Below are positions 22,401 through 34,400 of a stretch of DNA of 64,000 nucleotides, piece after piece. Position 1 is the first letter of the stretch; each line of letters opens with the position of its first letter. The stretch comes from Sabellastarte sp. h YS-2021 (Eukaryota; Annelida; Polychaeta; Sabellida; Sabellidae): positions 80,727,451 to 80,791,450 of the forward strand of contig OZ024932.1 of the NCBI GenBank assembly GCA_964017235.1, written 5' to 3'. A program made the position numbers and the translations under genes. The notes under the pieces are model-generated. The model was not told where the DNA came from and did not search any database. It saw only the letters and a list, made by a program, of their open reading frames with translations.

Positions 22401-25400
22401 GAAACACGAAACTCTACATGTAAAATAATTTCAATTTTGGACAAAAACATGTAATAGCTATGAAACCAGATTTCTTTGTTAAAATATCCATGATATCCAT
22501 GTGTATAGTCATGTTTGTATTTTGTAGACCTGTTACTTAAGAACAAAGTTTCCACTGAAACCAGCATCTGCTACATTTTTCTGTACAATTTAGCTCTTGA
22601 AAGCAACATCTGTTGGAATGTTGGAACAAATTTACCATTTACACACCAATCTAAAGAACAAATTGCCATTAAAACAAGTGTCTACAGAGTATATTTGCTA
22701 TTGAGACTAGTGCTTGCAGAACAATTTTGACACTCAGATTAGTGTCTTAGGACAAATTTGGCATTGAAACAAGTATCTACAGAGTATATTTGCTATTATA
22801 AAGACCGGAAGTGCGCAGACAACGAAAATCCCTGCAGTGCGCACATTGTTTCCATGAAATTATACACGTATAATTGTACTCTGGCCATTCCGTTAAGCGA
22901 TTATTTACCCTGCACTGGGAAACGTGGCATGAAAAATAGACAATTATTGAATCAGAATTCTTTTTTTTTTAATGTAACAGTTTGTGTAATATAATTAAAA
23001 AGCATATTGAATGTATTACAGTTAAAGTGTTCAAATAGTAAAATAAAGTTTGAGAGATTTAGTGATTCTCATTTATGTGTCACCATGCATTTTTGCAAGG
23101 TGGAACAGCCAAAACAATAAAGCAGGAAAAATAGTGTGCAACACAAAAAAAGGTTATGTAGCCATATTTATTACAGTTATGATATAAAAAATACTAAATG
23201 CGGTCTTTATAATAGAAATAAAGTCCTCAGTTTTGTGATTTATAACCCTAGATAATTCACAAATTTAGTGCATTATCTAGGGTTATAAATCACAAAACCT
23301 CGGACTTTATTTCTACATTGAAACTAGTGCTTAGAACAATTTTGACACACAGACTTGTGTCCTAAGGCAAATTTGGCATTGAAACAAATGTCTACAGAGT
23401 ATATTTGCTATTGAAACTAGTGCTTACAGAACAATTTTGACACTCAGACTAGTGTCCTAGGGTAAAATTGGCATTGAAACAAGTGTCTACAGAAAAAATT
23501 TGCTATTGAAGCCAACACCTCTCTTTTTAGAACAAATTTGCCATTGAAACCAGCACAGAGTTGGGGCGACTGATCAAGGTCCTTCAGGCAGAGCGGGACC
23601 AGAGTGTGCTGTACCTCAGCTTGCTGGGACCTGAAACCAAAACATATCTTCTGGAGAGGTAAGAAATTTAAGAAACAGAAATGCAGAATTTATGCTCATT
23701 ATATCAGTACCACCAATTCAGTATATTTCTTCTATGGAGAGAAAATGAGATCACAAAGACATAATCCAATTGATTTACAAATGGTAAACAAAAGTCTAAC
23801 ACCTTGATAGGTTCTTAAAGGAAACCCCAAGAAATTGAATATATTAGATGGCTAATGTACAGTGGCTTTGGTCTAAACAAAGCTACGTTAAATGAGAAAT
23901 CATGTACAGAGTAACACATTGACACTACTTTGTCACATCTTTCAATGATTTTGACATTTCTATTCGCATTTATGTATTTCATGTTCAACTTACACCTTGT
24001 TGCTACCATTGAAAATCAATGGTGCACCAGATTAGGTTATACTTATGCCTACTTTCTGTAAGTCAAACTTCTAGGTCTCCTTGTATTTTGCACTAATAAT
24101 TGTTGGGACTTTAAAACTACTTCTACTTTTGGCACTACTCTACTTAGACTGTTTTAGTTACACCTAATCTACTGTAAATAAGAATATTACAATGGTTATG
24201 TGTCTAACCTAATGACCTGAATGTCTACATATGTGATTTCATCTTTGTTTTTTATTGTATTATTTTTTACTGTTTTAATTCTTCAGGTACACCGAAACTG
24301 ACAGCGCATTAAAATTTATGTCTACCTTAAGGCAGTTGCTTTGGTGGATATCAAAATGTAAGATCCCATCTATTTTCTGACAGTATTACATTACTTCTAT
24401 GTTTTTTCCATTCTGCAGGTACACAGAAACTGACAACACTTTAGAACTGCTGTCAGCCTGGCCTGTGAACCTAGTGGATGATAATGGGGAACATTTTCAC
24501 AGCAAGGCAGCCTTCCAGAGATACTTAACATTACATAGGCGCAGTCTGGACCTCCTCCTCCCCACAACCATAGATGAAATTAATTTCTACACCACAGCAG
24601 CCAATGTCCTCATGAAGTGGCTCTACAATGCCATTGTAGAATTCAGGTAGTTTTCCGCCTCCTTTGGTTAGGATGTAATGTTATGTGATTTATCTCATTA
24701 CAAATTTAGGACTGGACCATTTTATGACAGGAGAGTTATAGTCGACCAACAGAAAAATTAAGGACTGTGCCATGTCTGATTAAATGTTGATTTGAAAAAG
24801 CCAATATTTATATGGTGCATATACAACCCATTTCTGTTAGGTGACAACCTTTTTTCTTAAGTTTCACTTTTGTTAAATGTAAGGGCGTATATGTTTTCAT
24901 ACCAAGCTTGTCTAAATGAATAAAATTAACCAAATCTCAATGGTCCAAATAAAGCAAAAGTAACCCTGGTTAAAGTTTGGTGCAAAGAAACGTGTTGTAC
25001 GTAGAAGTATTATAGCACTGTGCCTGGACTTAAAATGAATTCCAAGGATACTTATGTTTGGAACAAATAGATACACAGATAAAAATTGAAAAATAATTAG
25101 AGTAGTGTCTGAATGTTAGTATTTGTTGTCAGATTTGGGTCTATCTGGAACTCAGTGGTAGCCTACCAGAAGATGATTGGTGCTGCTGAGGATGCTGGGA
25201 TTGAAAGAGCACTGGGTGGAACATTCTTCACACATGAAGACTTTGATTACAATGCAAACTACCTCTGGTTTAATGAGGTCAGTGTTATTTAGAATTTTAA
25301 GAAGATGTACAAGTATTAAACAAAGCTAAACAAGCCGAAAGTGAACTTTACTATCTTTCCACAATAATTACAATAAGGTGTGTATTTTATTGCGATGATA

Positions 25401-28400
25401 ATTATTTATCACTAAGATAAGACAGTTGATCAATGTGAAAGCTGCTACTGGTTTAACAAGGTAAATAGGGTGTCTTGTGGTCAATATTCTTAGCTTAATT
25501 AGAACATAACCAAAATGCAGGTTATTTCTGTATATACCTAAGCTAGATTTTAATAAAGTTTTGGTGCCAGTGGTCAACATTTGCATTTCAATATTACTTT
25601 TATGACAATGCAGACTATGTGTAGTTTAAGAGTATCATCATTGTTTACAATTGCTTTGATATATAAAATATATGAGACTAAAAACAACAAACTTATATCA
25701 CCGAGGAATTATTGTCCAAGCATTGTATTTCAGTGATAATATTCTATTGCAAGGCTTTTTAGCCCGTTTTACGTTGTTCGCCCTATCATCATATTAATAT
25801 AATTTCACAGCTATTGTTTTATCAGGCTCTGAACACTGCCAACTACAACTACAGATCAGCCATGAAGTACTCCACTATCATCAAGGATATCTCTGCTTAT
25901 GACAACACAGAAAGGTACTCTAACCTCTCACTGTTTGTACAAAACTACCGCAAAACCTTACAGGGGAAGATGATCACCAAGACCTCTCTAAAAGAAGCCA
26001 GCCTCTACTTTGATAACATGACACTGTATGTGGAGCTCCTCTTTAACATCCAGAAGGACCTGGCAAATGATATCTTCCAAAAACTTGGGGAGAAGATCAG
26101 CAGTGCCACATCAGATATAGTTGTGTGGACTCTGCTGGTGGTCTTTGTTATTGCTCTGTGCCCAGTTCAGGTAAGCATTAGAGAGGTTGGTAACAATGTT
26201 TTTGAATCCCGTATCTGTTTTCTGCTACGTTACACATCAGTGATTTTTGTGCTGAACGTCATGTCATAGCGTTAAAAGTGCCAGCCGTTACGTTTTTCAC
26301 GTTAAAAAGAGCCTTGCCACGTTGATCTCCGCCGGATCTTGTTTTAATTTATGTTGCGTTTTTATGCTACGTTTTCAATAAAATGTTGTTCGCAACCTCT
26401 CTATTATTGCATATTGTCATTTGTTGTGCCTGTTTATCTGTACAACAAATATAATAATATGAGTGGGGAACACAAACTGAGAAAGGAATGGTACTTTTTG
26501 AAGATATGTACATGTGTATATTGTTTATTCTGAACCTAGAAATATTATTATTAGCTTAACTCTGATCTTTGTGGGATATTTCTGCTTTTATTTGTTGCCA
26601 TACCATAATTCATATTGAAACCATTATAGCTTGGGCTTCCAGGAATTTCCGGGGGCTCGGTGGTGTAGTGGTTAGAGTTCTCACCTCCAACCTCTGAGGC
26701 TGCCAGTTCGAATCTCAGGCCGGGCGCTTCATGTTGGAAAGTTGGTAGCTACTTGCCGATGCCCAGTGGTTTACAGTGCTGTATGCACTGGTTTCCTCCA
26801 CCTGTAAACTACCCGTCACAATATGACCCTGGCTGTTGAACGTGATGTAAAACAACAAATAAATCCAGGAATTTCCATTAAGCTGACCCTGGGTCACATA
26901 CACATTTCCACTCCTTGCCTTTAACTACCCAATGTGATCTGATTTATGCAATGGGTTGACAGCAACATTGAACCTAAATTATTCCATACAGATCCACCAG
27001 TGAGTTTATCAAAGTCACCAGTCTTATTTCAAGTTGATAATGTTTACCTTCTCTTTATATTCAGATATACAGCATCTTCAGCCAGATCAATGATATCCAG
27101 TACTATGCCTTAATGCTTGTCGGGCAGAACAAGGAACTGGATAGAGAAAAGATGAAAACTGATATCCTTTTACTGCAGGTAAATATTTCTAAATATATAC
27201 ACCCATCTACCTTACCTTAAAAATACCAACTGTTTAGTGATTGGGACATTAGAAGTTCACTCCATAATAAAATGTGTAATAGCATGAGTGGAAACATAAA
27301 TTTACATGTCGATAAAATGTATTAGCCTCGGAGTCTTAAAGCAAGAAATTTTTAAAAAGCCATTCTGTGAAATTTGCAAGTGAGGAAACCCCCCTCTACT
27401 TTCTTGATTTATTGGAAGTTATTTACACATTTATGAGTTGTGTAAATATATTAGGCCTCTCATCCCTCCAAATACAAATTTTGACGATTTGATCTTACTT
27501 ACAGAGGGTACCCTCCCATCTCAAATTCTAAACACTGTAGTGAATAACACATTTCTTACAAGTTCAAAACTCTCCTAGCTATTTTGGGCCATCCTTGTCT
27601 CTTAGCAGTTGCTCCTACAGTACCAGGCATAGTCACTGGAATCATCCATATCTGACAGTTCCTCCTTTCCAATCCTCACTGTACAAGTCAGTCAAACAGC
27701 CATAATTTTACTTTTGATGCTCCCAAGATTTGGAATGAATCCTAATGATGTACGCACTGCTTCATTTATTGCCTCCTTCAGGAAAAGGCTCAAACCTGTT
27801 TACAAAAGCCTATCCACCATAGCCTTCATGTCACCCCCGTGTCTTCTTGGTATGGCCTGGCTATGTTATTGGACTTATGATAATTCATATTGGTTTCCTT
27901 CAGTTGCACCTGAGAGTCTGTCAATTGATGGAGATTAAGTGCTATAAAAGTCCACATTAGATTAAATTAGATCAAAATGCAACACATACTCTGGTCTGCT
28001 TTGATTCTTTATTTTTTGTGTATTCTCTTATTTTTCATATATTTTTCAAATTACATTATATTCATACTTTAATTAACCCAAGTTGACAATCACAGCATTT
28101 AGTGGGATGAGATTAAATTTGTCACCAGCACTGTCCAGGTTATGGGAGACATGACGTTTGTGGGTTCACTACAAATCAATCCTCTGCACATATTTTGACA
28201 AAATTTCCAGAACATATTCATCACCAGAAGAACTCCGGATAATAAAAGGTTTCTGCAAGACTCAGCAACAACTGGGACATATTTATTATTTGTTTTTAGT
28301 CGGTGCTCTACAAACCAAACCCCTAGACCAAAAATTGTCAAATTTTCAGGATATTTCCAAATGCCAGCTTGCTGTTTAAATTACACCTGCTGGGACTGTA

Positions 28401-31400
28401 GTTACCTGCAGTGGCTGGCTATTTATTATTAATATAATTATTTATTTATTTTCTGTCTTTTAGATGCTTCCCAAAGAAGTGGTGATTCAGTTGAAGAACA
28501 ATGAAAGTGTCACTGCCAAATACTACAAAAATGTCACTCTCTTCTTTAGCAGCATAGACAATTTTGCCAAGTGAGCATTACAAATATTTCAAACTTATTA
28601 TTCCAAACATCTGGGTGTGCTAAGTAAACAAAAGTGTTTAAGTCAAAATTCAAACTCAAATTTAAGATTACTTGGATTCTGGCTTTTGATTTTTCACATT
28701 TGGTTATATAGAATTTTTGTAAAATTGACAAGTAAAAAAGTATCTGCAGGGTTTTTTTAAGCCAAGACTTATTTACACGGATTTGACATTAAAAAATGGC
28801 TCAGCTTTGATTAAGACTGGGGACACTAAGTGTAATATGCCCAAGGAGGATTTTATTTTATCATGCAAAACATAAAAGTAGATAGCAGGTGGAGTGTACA
28901 ATGAAGCCCTGATTAGGTCAACCCTTATCCTCATGGTAATTTTATTATCTTTTTCTCACCATTATATTGAGCAAGGTAAATAAAGCTAGTCAAAATCCTA
29001 TGACAGAGTATTAGAGTAAGAAAAAATAAAATTACCTATAATAAAAGTAAGACAAAGTAATCACATATAGAGTTTGGGTGTCTAATGCATTCACAGAAAT
29101 CACAGATGACTCAGAAATTTCCCATAGGTTAAGGAATTAGAAACAGGTTTTCTCACTGGCACTTCCTAAAAGTTGGACAAAAGCGGCGATTCCATCGCCG
29201 CTCGGACTGATAGCGGTGACGTTAATTTTAATTGAGAAGAAATGAGGAGGGGTAGATGGCCAGCGGCGATAGCGGCGACAGTCCAAGTAATGCGGCAATA
29301 GCGGCGATGGAGTGGGGGGGCCAATGGCCAGGAGGTATTTTATTTATAAAGTACTGTTGGAAAGCCCCCTTCTGGAGCCTCATATTTCTTCAAAAGCATA
29401 TGCTGAATATTGGGTGTAACACTCCACGTTGGGATCTCTGTTAGTTTATAAAATATTTCTAGAAAATCCCCCAGCTGGAACCTCATATTTCTTTAATGAC
29501 AATAATGTCCTGGATGGTCGGCATAAAATAATGCAAGAAAACCCCCACTTGGAGCCTCACGTTTTCTCAATAACAATAATGTAGCATGCGGCGATGGCTT
29601 TCCTGACCAACTTGGAAATGGGGAGGGGGTGTGGGGCGGCGATGGCCAGGAGATATTTTTATTTATAAAGTACTGTTAGAAAGCCCCCTTCTGGAGCCTC
29701 ATATTTCTTCAAAAGCATATGCTGAATATTGGGTGTAACACTCCACATTGGGATCTCTGTTAGTTTATAAAATATTTCTAGAAAATCGCCGCTCCCCCCG
29801 CCCCCATCGTCGCTTTGGCCAAGTAAAAGTCCAAGTTGGACAGAAGTCCGAGTTTTAGAATGTACCTTTCTCACTTGTGAATTTGAGTTACTCTGATGAA
29901 TTTCATATCTCTGTGTGTTACAGATTGTCTATTGAGAGTTCTCCCATCCAAGTGATGAATGTGCTGGAAGAGCTGTACATGCTATTTGACATGAAGATTG
30001 AGAAGTACGATGTTTACAAAGTGGAAACTATCAGTGACCAATACATGGTTTCATCAGGTAAAGGGGAGAGTCCGGGGAAGTGTGTTAACCTTTTGTTTTA
30101 ATAGTATTTAAGCAAAGTATCACTAAAAACATTTGAGGACTTTAAGACCACACACATTCACCACTCTGTACAGGCAGCTGCAATTTTATCATAAAACCAT
30201 GGAACTTTAGGTGAAAAGTGGATTGTACAGAAGTATGCTTGCTGTGATGTTTGACAGAGTTTCATAAAATATCTACTTGAGTGTTTAATTACCTCTGCCA
30301 AGGAGGTTATGTTTTCGCCTGGGTTTGTTTGTGGGTTTGTGAGTTTGTTTGTGCATTTGTGAACAAGATAACTCAAAAACTTATTGACGGATTTTGATGA
30401 AATTTTCAGGAAATGTTCCAAATGGAACAAGGAACAAGTGATTAGATTTTGGGAGTGATCTAGACCACTGTCTGGATCATCTGGATCCAGGCTTTTTTAA
30501 AGGAAGTTATAGCCAGTTAATTTTAGGGTGAATTTTGATGACAGTCCAGGAATTGAGCTCCCTTGGCGGAGGTCTGCACTCTCCGAGTCCAGCTAGATTT
30601 TCTGTGATGGAGGAGGCCTATTGAAGACCACAAGTCTAGCAGCTTTACTCCTGATTTTAAGCAAATTAGTAAAATCTTCAAGAGACTTACAATTGACATA
30701 GGACTGGTGTGATACTTTGAGAGACTAGTGTGAGATGACTGCTACTTCTCCACATTGTACACTGGATCTGGTAATGTGGTTGTTTCTGAGGAGGACACAA
30801 ATTACCACATTATCTTTGTATCTGGCCAACTTTCAGTTATAGCAAATGCATTCAGCCTTTTTATTTGAAATATTGTCTAATAATTACTTGTATATTTTGT
30901 GTAAGTAAATGAGCATTTAAAGCCACACTTTACATTCTCATGTAGATGCTTCTTTCTTAAGTAAAGTCTTTTTCACCTCTTACTTCTTAAGAAAACCATA
31001 ATACTGCACAGGCTTATTTATTAATTGACTTATATGGTGAAGAATGAATTAATTGATTGATTCTTTTATCCTTTATAGGAAAGTTCAGCTTTAAGCCCCT
31101 TTTCCATATGTGCTGATCCAGGATCTGGTATGCGGATCCAGCATGTGGATCCAGCATCCGGTTATAGTGTTTCTATATGTACAGACATAATTGACAAGGT
31201 TCAGGCTTTTTCCAGTTGCTTCAGTCCTCATGCAAGGTCCTGCCTTAGGTGTACGTTGATTTTGCCTCAACTAAATTTCCCCCCACTGATTGTCTTAGTA
31301 CACAATGATTCCCTGAAAACAGGACTCACTAAAAATCACGTCAGTATATTGATTTTCCCATGCGGCATACGGCTATTCAAAGTACGTGAAACCTGATGGG

Positions 31401-34400
31401 TTCCGCATGAAGTATAAGTACAGTTTCTGCATACCACACACGCACATATAGAAACACCTTTTACATTTTTATTGCAAAGTTAAAATAGCCGCATATCGCA
31501 TGCCATATACCACATGCCGGATCATGCATCTATGGAAATGGGGCTATACTCTGCACACTGAGAAGAGTAGTCAAATGGGAAAAAACCCTAGTATTTGTCC
31601 CTTGATTGGTTCATTTATTTATTCATTCTTTCCTTAATTGATATAATCCTTGTAACTTTCAGGCCTTCCCAAACCAAATGGGCGTAAGCATGCTTTTGAG
31701 ATAGCAGACCTGGCTCTGGATATCATACAGTCTTGTGGTACCATTGAATCCCTCTCACTGCCAGGAACAAAGCTCAAGATTCGCATTGGTATTCATTCAG
31801 GTAATGCTTGAAGACAATATCAATCTAAAGCTTTATAGGATGCTGCTGCACTGCAGTTCACTTGATTTCCCATGCTTTCTTTATCTCTGCCTTTACTAAT
31901 TTCTGCTGGCTCAAATTTGTCTTTCCCTGCTGTTTTAAATTAAAATTTTCTATTTCATGTACCTTCTATTATCCAAGAGAATATTACTGTTCTAGTATAT
32001 TTGAATAACAGGGCTTGTACTATGCACAATTCATCAGCTTTTCTTCACAGATCTTAGTTATGTTGATGGTTATATCTACAAATGTTAATTCAGCAGAACT
32101 TCTTCCCATTTTTCTCCACAGGTTCAGCCATGGCTGGGGTTGTTGGCAATCGTATGAGTCGCTTCTGTGTATTTGGGGACACAGTAAATACAACCTCTAG
32201 AATGGAAAGTAATGGAGCAGGTGAGACAGCAAAACAATGCTGGGCAAGCAAGGGAATTAGTACCGTAAATTTCCAAAATAACACCCAGATTCAAATAAAC
32301 GCCTTGTTTAAATTAACGCCTGGTACCAAGCACACTGTTTACAATTTATAACACTGTTTTTTGTATTTCAAAAGAATGCCTGATTCAATTTAATGCCTGG
32401 TCTGATGCCATTTGAAAATAATTAATGCCCAGGCCATATTTTGGGGAAAAAAACGATATTTCTTATATCAAACACAGTTATAATATAGCGACTCTAAGAG
32501 AAGTGATCTGGTCTGATACTCTCTAGACTTGCTCCAAGTCTTTGTATTTCTTATTCCACCAAATCTGACATACATAGACTCATTATGAATCCACCTGGTG
32601 GGTGGGAATACTACTGTCTGATGAAATACTTTTGTAAGTACCACATTCTGGAAAAAAAAGTCATTCATTCCTTATGTAATACCCGAGACAAGAGGACTTG
32701 AGAAAAGTCTAGATAAGCTCAGATATAAGCCTTCTTGCAGCAATAAAAATGGTGAAAAAATTGAAAAATAATTAAGAACTTCTCTGGTGTATTCTATGTG
32801 CAAATCTGATAAAAGTTGGACAATTTTTTGCAATAAAATTTATTTTACAACAGCAACAATCAAATTATCTGTGCAAGGTATGTCATATTACTTCCAACTT
32901 CATTATCTGATTGACACACATATGCATGATATCATTGGTGTGTAAAAACGGCTAAAGAAGGGGTTTAAATTTCTTACCCTGACCTACAAGAAAGGATTAT
33001 ATAGATTTCATATACATTTGTGAATATTATTCCACCATATGTACTTATAATGTGATTATGAAGTTTACTAGTACTCCTAGCTGTCAGTATTTTTACATAG
33101 AAATTGTTATTGCATATTCTGGGGTACAGACATTTCGTACCCGGACATTTTGTACTGGGACAATTCGTACCGGACATTTCATACCCAATCTATAAAAATT
33201 ACAATTTTTTAGCTCTAACAAATGCTACATGCTATGAAGGTAATTTAAAAATAATATATACTAATAAAAACTTTTTATTTTAACCTTGTGAAATATGTCT
33301 TTTTTTTTGTAATTTTATATGGTGTTTTATGGGGTCTGAATCTCTGGGTTGTCCATAATTTTAGATCAATTTTTTCCTTTAATATATGTACTACAAAACA
33401 TATTATTGGCATTTTATATATTTATTAATGTAGTTATTCTAGAGGAGAAAATATCATTACAAAGATGATTTAATTTTGTATTATTTATTTGAAAAATGGG
33501 TTTTATTCACAACCTGTCCAGTCATTTTCTTTTGCTTAGAAGCTACAGTCAGTACAATAATTGGGAATCCTGTTGTCATAGACACTTGACTCCATTAACA
33601 ATTAATCCCCTGATTATTTATTACAAACCTTCAAACAGAGTGATAGAGTTTGCCACTTCTATTGTTTCATTATAAAACATCTGCAATTTTAAAATAAACA
33701 TATCCAAGTAAAACTTGTCATTCTAGTCAAACAAAAAAATCATGTAGTAAAATGCAATAGTTTTAAACAATATCCACTAATCTATTGACAAAAGAATATT
33801 AGGGATTCTGTGCCTTGCAAGACACATTTTATTTGCTTTATTTCGTGATGAATATTGTCAAAGTTTTGAAAATCTGAAATGCATCTGAAGTTTAAGTCCT
33901 CTTTAATTTAAACACTATAACACCACAGTAGATAATGGACTTGAAATCTAACCCCTATCTTTTATCAGAAACCTGTTAATTTCTACTCTCCCCAATGAAT
34001 AGAGTTAACTATTTTGTATTTCTTTTGAAAAATTTTTGTTCAATTTTAATATATCTTGGGTGTTTTATATTCCAGTGAATCACACTATACTTTAACTTGA
34101 AGAGTTACACTATTAGAATAAAGCGCTTCAAAATATCAATACAATTCAATAATTAAAGCATTTTCAATTTTTAAATTATTGGTATGAAATGTCCTGGGCA
34201 GGGTACGAAATGTCCAGGTACGAAAATTCCCGGTACGACATGTTATGGTATGAAATGTCTTACATCCGCATATTCTATGTCTCTATAATAAATAAGTGAA
34301 TAATAAACAAGGTGAAACATGAACTAATTTTGTACCATCAGTCTTCCCAAGTATTTGTTCACCATTAGAATCAAAACACAATTGAACTAGACAATATAGA

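Larger units (their letters stand above)
22530..23530 (+). repeat. Decayed array of about 97-bp units copying the 5' edge of the first NIT exon
   Basis: Units such as acaaatttggcattgaaaca, alternating with aacaattttgacactcag, recur at about 22,661, 22,757, 23,369 and 23,467, and the last true copy is the exon start itself (aacaaatttgccattgaaac at 23531). The array is interrupted by the hairpin insertions at 22,793-23,312. Confidence 0.75.

Noticed and set aside
26651..26730. Functional tRNA gene
   Set aside because: A and B boxes are present but no acceptor stem or cloverleaf closes; the body, tail and target duplications show a SINE.
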